Source: an uncultured Oscillospiraceae bacterium
GTDB taxonomy: Bacteria > Bacillota > Clostridia > Oscillospirales > Oscillospiraceae
Length of the DNA: 64,000 nucleotides
Assembly (NCBI GenBank): GCA_947589545.1
Contig: CANQBA010000010.1
Coordinates: forward strand, 19,950 to 83,949
Reading direction: 5' to 3'
Positions 57,255-64,000 of this stretch are shown here, piece after piece; the first letter of the stretch is position 1, and every line of letters starts with the position of its first letter. The position numbers and the translations under genes are program-made. The notes below the pieces were generated by a model. That model searched no databases and was not told the origin of the DNA. It saw only the letters and a list, made by a program, of their open reading frames with translations.

Positions 57255-58565
57255 TTATACCGCCCGGGCCTTTTCCAGCGTCTCCTTGCCGCCCATGTAG
57301 GGGCGGAGGACGGCGGGGATGACTACGCTTCCGTCGGCCCGCAGGTTATTTTCCAAAAGGGCGATGAGCATACGGGGCGGGGCCACCACGGTGTTGTTGA
57401 GGGTGTGGGCCAGGCTTATTTTGCCGTCGGCATCCTTGAAGCGGATGTTCAGCCGGCGGGCCTGGGCGTCCCCCAGGTTGGAGCAGGAGCAGACCTCGAA
57501 ATATTTCTTCTGCCGCGGGCTCCAGGCCTCGATGTCGCAGGATTTGACCTTCAGATCGGCCAGGTCGCCGGAACAGCACTCCAGCTGCCGCACAGGGATG
57601 TCCAGGCTTCGGAAAAGCTCCACCGAGTACCGCCACAGCTTCTCATACCAGTCCATGGACTCCTCAGGCCGGCATACCACGATCATCTCCTGCTTTTCAA
57701 ACTGGTGGATCCGGTAGACGCCCCGTTCCTCCAGACCGTGGGAACCTTTCTCCTTGCGGAAGCAGGGGGAGTAGCTTGTCAGGGTGTGGGGCAGGGTCTC
57801 GGCGGGGATGATCCGGTCGATGTATCGGCCGATCATGGAGTGCTCGCTGGTGCCGATGAGGTACAGATCCTCCCCTTCGATCTTGTACATCATGGCGTCC
57901 ATGTCCGTCTGGCTCATGACGCCCTCGACGATGGCACCGTGCATCATGTAGGGCGGGATCATGTAGGTGAACCCCTTGCCGATCATGAAATCTCTGGCGT
58001 AGGCCAGGACGGCCTCGTGGAGGCGGGCGACGTCGCCGATGAGGTAGTAAAAGCCGCTGCCGGCCACCTCCCGGGCGGAATCCAGGTCGATGCCGCCGAA
58101 GCTCTCCATGATCTGCGTGTGGTACGGAATCTCAAAATCCGGTACGGCGGGCTCGCCAAACCGTTGGATCTCCACATTGGCGCTGTCGTCCGGGCCGATG
58201 GGTACGGTGGGGTCGATGATCTGGGGGATCTGCATCATCACCGCCCGCAGCTCCGCCTTATACTTGTCCTCCAGGGCCTCCAATTCACCAAGGCGCTCTC
58301 CGTCCGCCTTTACCTGGGCCTTCAGCGCCTCCGCCTCGGCGGACTTGGAGGGGTCTTTTTTTGCCTGGCCCATGAGCATCCCGATCTGCTTGGACAGCTG
58401 ATTGCGCCGGGCCCGCAGGTCGCTGGCCTCGTTGATGGCGGCGCGGTTCAGCTTATCCAGCCGCGCGGCCTCGTCTACCAGGGGCAGCTTCTGCTCCTGG
58501 AATTTCTTTTTGATATTTTCCCGCACCAGGTCGGGATCCTCCCGGATAAGTCGTATGTCGATCAT
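57255..58565 (-). CDS. serS: Seryl-tRNA synthetase
   Basis: Class II aminoacyl-tRNA synthetase, 436 residues. N-terminal antiparallel coiled coil (about 30-100, tRNA-binding arm), motif 2 SPCFRKEKGSHGLEERGVYRIHQFEKQEM, motif 3 NNTVVAPPRMLIALLENN. No T-box seen upstream; it sits 13 bases after the coiled-coil gene of the par operon, so it is probably cotranscribed. Confidence 0.97.
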   Translation of the reverse strand: MIDIRLIREDPDLVRENIKKKFQEQKLPLVDEAARLDKLNRAAINEASDLRARRNQLSKQIGMLMGQAKKDPSKSAEAEALKAQVKADGERLGELEALEDKYKAELRAVMMQIPQIIDPTVPIGPDDSANVEIQRFGEPAVPDFEIPYHTQIMESFGGIDLDSAREVAGSGFYYLIGDVARLHEAVLAYARDFMIGKGFTYMIPPYMMHGAIVEGVMSQTDMDAMMYKIEGEDLYLIGTSEHSMIGRYIDRIIPAETLPHTLTSYSPCFRKEKGSHGLEERGVYRIHQFEKQEMIVVCRPEESMDWYEKLWRYSVELFRSLDIPVRQLECCSGDLADLKVKSCDIEAWSPRQKKYFEVCSCSNLGDAQARRLNIRFKDADGKISLAHTLNNTVVAPPRMLIALLENNLRADGSVVIPAVLRPYMGGKETLEKARAV

Positions 58566-58578
58566 TGGTTTTCCCTCT

Positions 58579-59193
58579 TTATTTCATGTTCTCGATGTAG
58601 GCGTTGTAGATGTTGAGATAGGCCGCGTCCAGGTTCCCCTTCTGGGCCTCCAGCTGGGCCAGGATGCCGCTGATGTCTCCATCCTCCGGGGTGGCCAGGA
58701 GCGCCGCTAAAAGGCCCAGGGCTTCGGTTTTGCCCCGTTGGGCCTGGAGATCCTGCTCCAGGGACTGTTTCTCTATGGAGGCGGCCTCATTGGCCTGCTC
58801 CAGCCCCGCCTGCTCGGCCAGCAGAGTGTCGATGCTCCGGTTCGCGGCGTCCAGCTGATCCTGGAGGTCCTGCAGCTCGTTCTCCTTTTGATCCAGCTCA
58901 TCCCGGAGCGTCTCGTTCCTGATCTGCAGCTCCTCGATGTTCTGCAGGACTTGCACCGTCAGCTCCCCGTGCTGGGTGGTGAGATCGGCCAGGGTGGAGT
59001 TGCGGTGCTCTTGGATGAAGTAGGTGATCAAAATCAGCAGTACCGCCGCGATAAACAGTACCGTTGTGTAAATGAATACGGAAATCTCCCGTTTTTTCAG
59101 GGCCCTGGGGCTCTTGTCCTCCGGCTTCGGCTCCGGGACGTTTCCCGCGTCCTCCGGGGCGCCCTCGGTGGAATCTCGTCTTTTTAAGTCCAT
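58579..59193 (-). CDS. Membrane-anchored coiled-coil protein coupled to parB
   Basis: 204 residues, no known family. A charged N-terminus (about 1-36), one membrane helix (about 37-60), then a long Gln/Leu/Glu heptad region (about 68-150, LQDLQDQLDAANRSIDTLLAEQAGLEQ) predicted as coiled coil outside the cytoplasm, and a short helical tail. Its start overlaps the parB stop by ten bases. The topology recalls FtsB/FtsL-type or NlpD-like proteins, but no motif supports a name. Confidence 0.82.
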   Translation of the reverse strand: MDLKRRDSTEGAPEDAGNVPEPKPEDKSPRALKKREISVFIYTTVLFIAAVLLILITYFIQEHRNSTLADLTTQHGELTVQVLQNIEELQIRNETLRDELDQKENELQDLQDQLDAANRSIDTLLAEQAGLEQANEAASIEKQSLEQDLQAQRGKTEALGLLAALLATPEDGDISGILAQLEAQKGNLDAAYLNIYNAYIENMK

Positions 59194-60071
59194 TCCCGCA
59201 CCTCTTTAAGGGATCTGAGGGCCTCGATGAGCCGCTCAAAGTCGTCCCTGTTGTAATAATCTATTTTTACGCACCCGTCGTCCTGGGCCGCGTCGATACG
59301 CACTCGCCTGCCCAGCCGGCGGCTCAACTCCGCCTCCAGCTCGGCCATATAGTCGACGCCGTCCTCCCCCAGACGGGGATTTTTCTTCTCCCGTGGCTTG
59401 CGCGGCTTGGCGTTGAGCTTTTTCGCCAGATCCGTCACCTGCCGGACGGACAGGCCGTCCCGGACGGCGGTCTGGGCCAGAGTTGTCTGGGCATCCGGGT
59501 CGGATATCTCTAAAATTGCCCTGGCGTGGCTCAGGGACAGCTCCCCGGATTCCACCAGCGCGGCGGCTCCGTCGGAGAGCTTTAAGAGCCGCAGGGCGTT
59601 GGTCACCACGGGCCGGGAGCGGCCCACGCGCTGGGCCACCTGCTCCTGTGTCAGGGAAAAGTTCTCCATGAGCTTTTTGTAGCCCTTGGCCTCCTCCATG
59701 GGGTTCAAGTCCTCCCGCTGGAGATTTTCAATGAGCGCCAGCTCCGCCGTTGTCTGCTCGTCGGCTTCCAGGATGGAGACGGGCACCTCCGTAAGGCCGG
59801 CCAGCCGGGCCGCCCGCCACCGCCGCTCGCCGGCGATGATCTGGTAGTAGCCGTTTCCCAGGGGCCGCACTGTTATGGGCTGAATCATGCCGTGGCGTTG
59901 GATGGATTCCGCCAGCTCCTGGAGCTTTTCCGGGTCGAAGTTCTCCCGGGGCTGGCCCCGGCGGGGCTCGATCCGGGCCACCGGAAGCTTTCGCTGTGAG
60001 GCCGGCTCCTCCCGCATCGTCTCCTCGCCGAACAGCGCGCCCATGCCCTTTCCCAGTCCTTTTGCCATCAC
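59184..60071 (-). CDS. parB: Chromosome-partitioning protein ParB (Spo0J)
   Basis: 295 residues. CTP-binding motifs [12 protein letters not shown] and [14 protein letters not shown]; helix-turn-helix [25 protein letters not shown] that reads parS; C-terminal dimer domain ending [15 protein letters not shown]. It loads on parS and slides as a clamp. The start overlaps parA's stop (ATGA). Confidence 0.96.
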   Translation of the reverse strand: MMAKGLGKGMGALFGEETMREEPASQRKLPVARIEPRRGQPRENFDPEKLQELAESIQRHGMIQPITVRPLGNGYYQIIAGERRWRAARLAGLTEVPVSILEADEQTTAELALIENLQREDLNPMEEAKGYKKLMENFSLTQEQVAQRVGRSRPVVTNALRLLKLSDGAAALVESGELSLSHARAILEISDPDAQTTLAQTAVRDGLSVRQVTDLAKKLNAKPRKPREKKNPRLGEDGVDYMAELEAELSRRLGRRVRIDAAQDDGCVKIDYYNRDDFERLIEALRSLKEVREWT

Positions 60072-60835
60072 TTCACTCCCCTCTCGTTTCTCTCGATGAG
60101 CTCTCTTGCCAGGCTCAGGTACGCCTGGGAGCCCTTGGAGGCGTAGTCGTAGGCCATTACGGGCTTGCCGTGGCTGGGGGCCTCCGAGAGGCGCACCGCC
60201 CGGGGGATGACCGTTCTGGCCACCTTGTCCTTAAAATATTTTTTGACCTCGGCGGCCACCTGCATACTGAGGTTTGTCCGGGAGTCGAACATTGTCAGAA
60301 CCACCGCTTCGATTTCCAGCTGCGGGTTCAGCTTTCTGCGGATAAGCCGCACGGTGCCTGTCAGATCCGACAGCCCCTCTAAGGCAAAATATTCGCATTG
60401 CACCGGCACAAGCACGGTTTGCGCCGCCACCAGGGCGTTGAGGGTCAACAGCTCCAGGGATGGCGGGCAGTCGATGAGGATGTAGTCGTACTGGCCCTTA
60501 AGCGTTTCCATGGCCCGCCTCAATATGTATTCCCGCTCCGGCAGCTCCACCAGCTCGATAAGCGCCCCGGATAGGGCCCGGTTGGAGGGCATCAGATCAC
60601 CGTACCGGGTGCGGATCACGGCATCTCCCGGTTCGGCCCCCATCAGCACCTCGTATGTGCCTGCCTTCACCTTGTTTTTATCCACGCCCATGGCGGAGGT
60701 GGCGTTCCCCTGGGGATCCGCGTCCACCAGCAGGACTTTTTTCTTTTGCAGGTGCAGGGCGCAGGTCAGATTGACCGAGGTTGTCGTCTTGCCCACCCCG
60801 CCCTTCTGATTGGCTACCGCGATCACTTTTCCCAT
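60068..60835 (-). CDS. parA: Chromosome-partitioning ATPase ParA (Soj)
   Basis: 255 residues. Deviant Walker [14 protein letters not shown], with [14 protein letters not shown] and [16 protein letters not shown]. In Bacillus Soj also regulates DnaA. GGAGGG precedes the ATG; a promoter and two parS sites lie just upstream. Confidence 0.97.
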   Translation of the reverse strand: MGKVIAVANQKGGVGKTTTSVNLTCALHLQKKKVLLVDADPQGNATSAMGVDKNKVKAGTYEVLMGAEPGDAVIRTRYGDLMPSNRALSGALIELVELPEREYILRRAMETLKGQYDYILIDCPPSLELLTLNALVAAQTVLVPVQCEYFALEGLSDLTGTVRLIRRKLNPQLEIEAVVLTMFDSRTNLSMQVAAEVKKYFKDKVARTVIPRAVRLSEAPSHGKPVMAYDYASKGSQAYLSLARELIERNERGVK

Positions 60836-60864
60836 TTTGCCCTCCGTGTTTGTGTGTCGTGGTT

Positions 60865-60893
60865 ATTATACTCTATGGTTTTTTATTTTTCAA
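60865..60893 (-). promoter_or_regulatory. Sigma-A promoter of parAB
   Basis: TTGAAA (60888-60893), 17 bases, TATAAT (60865-60870) on the minus strand; parS 1 begins 15 bases upstream of the -35. Confidence 0.8.
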
Positions 60894-60907
60894 GTGTTTC
60901 CTTACAA

Positions 60908-60923
60908 TGTTTCACGTGAAACA
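60908..60923. promoter_or_regulatory. parS site 1
   Basis: TGTTTCACGTGAAACA, a perfect 16-bp palindrome identical to the Bacillus-type parS consensus. Confidence 0.97.
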
Positions 60924-60944
60924 TTGGTGCGGAGTCTTTGCGGA

Positions 60945-60960
60945 TGTTTCACGTGAAACA
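60945..60960. promoter_or_regulatory. parS site 2
   Basis: TGTTTCACGTGAAACA again, 37 bases from site 1, in the spacer between parA and gpr. Confidence 0.97.
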
Positions 60961-60980
60961 TTGCGGTTCAAAACAAGGGA

Positions 60981-61874
60981 TCAGCCGAGAAACATGTCCA
61001 CGTCGCCCACGGTCAGGCCGGGGTGGACGGCCAGATTGATGCCGTAGGCCATCAGGCGGGAGATGTTGCGCACCTGGGAGTCGATCTCCCGGGGCGTCAC
61101 GATCATGCCGCCGCTCTGCTCCCGAAGGGCGCCGGCGTCCAGCTCCACACCGGCCTGACGGGCCACGTCCAGGGTCAGGGTGGCGGCGTCCACCACCGTG
61201 GGGACGCCCAGGGCGATGACGGGGATGCCCAGGGTGTTCCTGGACAGCGCCCCGCGGGCGTTGCCCACGCCGGAGCCGGGGACGATGCCGGAGTCGGCGA
61301 TCTGCACCGTCCGGCAGACCCGATCCATGCTCCGGGAGGCCAGGGCGTCCACGGCGATAAGGGCGGCGGGCTGGATCTCCCGGACAAGGGCGCCCACCAC
61401 GTCCACGCTCTCCACGCCGGTGGTTCCCAGCACGCCGGGCTCCAGGGCGGCCAGATCCCCGAACTGGGCGAAGGCATCCCCCATCTGCCGCTTCAGGTGG
61501 CGGGTGACCAGGGTGCTCCCCACCACCAGGTGGCCCACCGCGTCGGGGGTGATGGCGGGGTTCCCCAGTCCGGCCACCAAGATGCCGCCCTCCACCCGGC
61601 CCAACAGCTCCCGCAGAAGGTCGGCGATGACCTGGGCCCCGGCCTCGAAGGAGTCGTCCTCCCGGCGCAGGAACCGGCCCAGCTCCACGGTGACGTACCG
61701 GCCTTTTGGTTTACATAATTCTTCGGCGGCCCGATCGCCGAAGATGCGGACGGAGGTGACGGGAAAGCCGCGCCGGGACTCGCTTATCTCCTCGGCGCCC
61801 TCCAGCTCGGCGAAATTGTCCTCGTTCCAGATGCGCTTGGCCTCCATGGCCAGATCGGAGCGGCGTGAAAGCAT
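60981..61874 (-). CDS. gpr: Germination protease GPR
   Basis: 297 residues. Aspartic-type endopeptidase that degrades small acid-soluble spore proteins on germination. Signature text: RSDLAMEA near the start (zymogen region), GLGNPAITPDAVGHLVV, SDSGI-like ADSGIVPGSGVGNARGALS, and GGMIVTPREIDSQVRNISRLMAYGIN. Start at 61874 with GGGGGG upstream; the frame extends 15 codons further without a site. Divergent from rpsT, an old Firmicutes neighbour. Confidence 0.95.
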   Translation of the reverse strand: MLSRRSDLAMEAKRIWNEDNFAELEGAEEISESRRGFPVTSVRIFGDRAAEELCKPKGRYVTVELGRFLRREDDSFEAGAQVIADLLRELLGRVEGGILVAGLGNPAITPDAVGHLVVGSTLVTRHLKRQMGDAFAQFGDLAALEPGVLGTTGVESVDVVGALVREIQPAALIAVDALASRSMDRVCRTVQIADSGIVPGSGVGNARGALSRNTLGIPVIALGVPTVVDAATLTLDVARQAGVELDAGALREQSGGMIVTPREIDSQVRNISRLMAYGINLAVHPGLTVGDVDMFLG

Positions 61875-61964
61875 GGATAACCCCCCATATCTTGTGCGTT
61901 GGGAGTAGTATTTCCACAAAAAACGAAAAAGTGCGCCGGAGACATAAAAATTTTAAAAAAGGGC

Positions 61965-61993
61965 TTGAAATTTTTCGAAAAGAATGGTAAAAT
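61965..61993 (+). promoter_or_regulatory. Sigma-A promoter of rpsT
   Basis: TTGAAA, 17 bases, TAAAAT; a leader of about 60 bases follows. Confidence 0.8.
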
Positions 61994-62059
61994 ACACTTC
62001 CGCACGGTAAGCGAGACGAGGATCGGACGCCGTGACTTTATAGGAGGAGGTGGCCAGAT

Positions 62060-62320
62060 ATGCCCAATATCAAGTCAGCGAAGAAGCGCGTGCTGATCGG
62101 CAAGGTGAACAACGCCCGCAACAAGGCCGATAAGTCCGAGCTGAAGACCGTTCTTAAGAAGTTTGACGCAGCAGTGGCCGGCGGAAGCCGCGGCGAGGCC
62201 GAGAGCGCCTATAAAGTCGCGGTCAAGGCAGTGGACAAGGCGGCAGCGAAGGGACTTATCCACAAGAACAACGCGGCTCACAAGAAGAGCAGCCTTGACA
62301 CGAAGCTCGCGACCCTCTGA
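62060..62320 (+). CDS. rpsT: 30S ribosomal protein S20
   Basis: 86 residues, basic, all-helical: MPNIKSAKKRVLIGKVNNARNKADKSELKT and GLIHKNNAAHKKSSLDTKLATL are diagnostic. Binds 16S rRNA early in small-subunit assembly. TAGGAGGAGG precedes the ATG. Confidence 0.98.
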   Translation: MPNIKSAKKRVLIGKVNNARNKADKSELKTVLKKFDAAVAGGSRGEAESAYKVAVKAVDKAAAKGLIHKNNAAHKKSSLDTKLATL

Positions 62321-62343
62321 GAGTATATAGCCTGATTTAAAAA

Positions 62344-62376
62344 ATGTGCCTTGGGTATGCCAAGGCACATTTTTTT
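62344..62376 (+). terminator. Terminator of rpsT
   Basis: 11-bp stem ATGTGCCTTGG / CCAAGGCACAT, 5-base loop, then TTTTTTT. Confidence 0.92.
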
Positions 62377-62430
62377 GCGCGTTTATCCGAAAAGGGCGCG
62401 GGGCCGGGGGCAGGAGCGGGCCGTATGCCC

Positions 62431-62868
62431 TTAGGACAGGAGTTCTATCAGCGGCTCCAGGCCCTCCCCTGTCTCCTCGTTCATAAAATACGCGTGAGCG
62501 GCGATGGCGTCGGCGTCCGGCGTGCCGTCGGCCCGCTGGTAGATCTTTCCCAGCCTGTGCGCCGCGTGTCCGGCAAAGCCGCTCTCCCACTCCGGGCTGC
62601 CCACGAGGATGTAATAGATAAAGTCGCGCCTCTCCAGCAGGAATTTTGTGACCAGGGGATCCGGGGGGCCGAAGGAGAAGGGGGAATCGTCCCAGGCGAA
62701 GATCCACCGGTCCGTCTCGCTGTCGGAGGGGGGCAGCGCCGCCCGCGCCCGCACCGCCTCCATCCCCGGCCGCCAGTCCATGACCCTCAGGGGCGCCTCC
62801 CCGTAGAACGCCAGCTTGATGTCCTCCAGGTTGGGGTCGTTGCAGATAAAGCTGATCAGTCTGTTCAT
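62431..62868 (-). CDS. Hypothetical protein, 145 residues
   Basis: Not recognised. Soluble, mixed alpha/beta composition, Trp/Phe/Pro-rich centre (RWIFAWDDSPFSFGPPDPLVTKFLLERRDFIYYILVG) and two near-terminal His/Tyr segments (HAAHRLGKIYQ, AAHAYFMNEETGEG). GGAGGG sits seven bases before the ATG and codon use matches the host, so it is a real gene. Possibly an immunity- or SUKH-like small protein, but no motif confirms that. Confidence 0.72.
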   Translation of the reverse strand: MNRLISFICNDPNLEDIKLAFYGEAPLRVMDWRPGMEAVRARAALPPSDSETDRWIFAWDDSPFSFGPPDPLVTKFLLERRDFIYYILVGSPEWESGFAGHAAHRLGKIYQRADGTPDADAIAAHAYFMNEETGEGLEPLIELLS

Positions 62869-62939
62869 AGTGCTCCCTCCTCGTATAATAAGATTTGACA
62901 GGAATTTTGTAAGTGTTATCTGTCATTCACTCCGAAAAA

Positions 62940-63123
62940 CCAGCAGGCAAAGGGATGCCCGTGGTACAATGGCTGTAGGACAGCAGGGACAAGTTCTTAT
63001 TCCTCCCGTTGCGCCGCAAGGCGGCTTCATGCAAAGTTAGTCCCCTTGGACCGGAAGTAAGCTGCAAACTCATTAGCTGTTTGCCGGAAGCGAGGCCGCC
63101 CTTTCAGCAGTGAGGTGAAAATT
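62940..63123 (+). mobile_element. Non-coding left part of an IS110-family element
   Basis: Structured, gene-free stretch ahead of the IS110 transposase remnant. Contains small hairpins (CCGCAAGGCGG at about 63013, GTCCCCTTGGAC at 63041-63052, GCAAACTCATTAGCTGTTTGC at about 63063-63083). A TACAAT at about 62967 could be a -10. In IS110 relatives the non-coding end encodes a bridge RNA; that role is inferred here, and the exact left boundary is not visible. Confidence 0.5.
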
Positions 63124-63916
63124 ATGGATCCACTTTACGTTGGCATTGATGTGGGAAGCAGAAACAACGTGGCATACCTCATGAGACCGGACGGCAGCAA
63201 GTATGGCAGCTTCTCTTTACAAAACAACCGGGGCGGTGCTAAACTGCTGACAGAGAAGATCGTGTCGGCGATGGGGGCTATGGGGCTCCGCGATGTGGTC
63301 ATCGGCATGGAATCCACCTCGGTCTACGGAGACAGCCTGGTATACGCGCTCCGGGAGGATGGTCGACTGGGCCAGTTCCGGAGAAAGCTCCATGTCCTCA
63401 ATCCCAAGCAGGTCAGAAAGTTCAAGGAAGCCTACCCGGACCTGCCCAAGAATGACTTTGTGGACGCCTTCGTCATCGCCGACCATCTCCGATTCGGAAG
63501 GATCGGGAAGGAGGTCTACATGGACGACTACCGCTACAAAGCGCTCCAGACGCTAACCAGGGCCAGGTTCTACGCGGTCCAGAATCTCACTCGGGAGAAG
63601 CAGCGCTTCGCCAACTACTTATTCCTCAAATGCTCCGGCATCGCCCAGGCCAGCGACATTCCGATTCGGTGAATTTGAGGCCCAGCATACCCAGCTCATC
63701 AAGTCCGGCAACCGTTTCCTCCGCTACTATCTGTTGGAAGCCGCCAACTCCGTGAGAAGATGCGACTCCGAGTTCCGGCGCTACTACGACCTCAAATTCA
63801 AGGAGGTCAACCAGTTCCAGCATAAACGCGCACTCGCTTTAACTGCCAGAAAACTGGTCCGGCTTGTCTTTCGACTGCTGAAGGACAACCGCCTGTATAT
63901 CCCGCCAAAGGGCTGA
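63124..63916 (+). pseudogene. IS110-family transposase, internally deleted and frameshifted
   Basis: The N-terminal DEDD RuvC-like domain is intact: D9 (YVGIDVGS), E63 (GMESTSVYG), D111 and D114 (KNDFVDAF). It stops at 63672 after about 182 residues. In the next frame the C-terminal Transposase_20 part resumes at GEFEAQHTQLIKSGNRFLRYYLLEAANSVRR and ends YIPPKG at 63916. Roughly 130-150 residues, including the region with the catalytic serine, are missing, so it cannot be active. GAGGTG precedes the ATG at 63124. Confidence 0.9.
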
Positions 63917-64000
63917 GCATTCACTCTCCCCTTTGACGCTGCCAGCCCTGTTTCAAAAATGCGCAGGGGCAGGGCTTTGGTTGGTGTTGCCTTTTTCCCT
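63917..64000 (+). mobile_element. Right flank of the IS110 remnant
   Basis: 84 bases after the transposase stop, with the GC-rich pair GCCAGCCCTG / CAGGGGCAGGGC. The right boundary was not located and may lie beyond the window. Confidence 0.4.

Noticed and set aside
62256..62264. Perfect DnaA box TTATCCACA
   Set aside because: It encodes the conserved L-I-H of ribosomal protein S20 and is isolated; a chance match.

Overview
This window looks like chromosomal DNA from a GC-rich, endospore-forming member of the Clostridia. My best guess is the Oscillospiraceae (Oscillibacter/Flavonifractor-like); that family placement is inference. The evidence is the Firmicutes-type origin cluster, spore genes (spoIIP, a SpoIIQ-like M23 protein, gpr, a gerA-type receptor operon with sleB), SLH-domain surface anchoring, a tryptophan T-box leader, and sigma-A promoters with 16-17 bp spacers. 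I saw no tRNA, rRNA or CRISPR.

Layout, left to right. 1-8.9 kb: miaA (cut by the window edge), mutL and an alanine-racemase-like gene read leftward, and miaB, mutS and a CPBP protease read rightward; this looks like the classical miaB-mutS-mutL-miaA cluster split into two divergent halves. 9-13 kb: an acetyltransferase, the SpoIIQ-like protein, an HTH-TPR regulator and two repeat-rich intergenic stretches. 12.9-20 kb: trpB2 under a Trp T-box, spoIIP, a three-gene operon (TSCPD protein, small unknown, HAD phosphatase), an AbrB-type regulator, metA, mscS and a DUF1622 gene. 20-23.6 kb: a frameshifted acyltransferase, dapB, dapA, rnhA.

23.6-33 kb is the replication core, all leftward: dnaA-dnaN-rlbA-recF-remB-(PH protein)-gyrB-gyrA. 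Just beyond dnaA is a small HTH plus membrane-protein module. 34-40 kb: PFL and ACT proteins, a YfbR-type nucleotidase, mnmA, an HD protein, PAP2, and an Rrf2 regulator divergent from cysK. 40-44.7 kb: gerA-gerC-gerB-sleB. 45.6-51.5 kb: a 1,959-residue secreted protein with eight isopeptide-type beta domains and three SLH repeats. 51.6-62.3 kb: mfd, rsmG, mscL, serS, parB, parA with two perfect parS sites, gpr and rpsT. The right end is an internally deleted IS110-family element.

The most unusual items are: (i) a roughly 190-bp dispersed element of four hairpins with compensatory base changes between copies; (ii) an alanine-racemase-fold protein without the PLP lysine; (iii) a poly-G frameshift in an acyltransferase; (iv) the isopeptide/SLH surface protein with a two-hairpin leader; (v) a membrane coiled-coil gene translationally coupled to parB; (vi) a small protein with a CCC-x4-CCC cluster; and (vii) the IS110 remnant, whose non-coding end may hold a bridge RNA.
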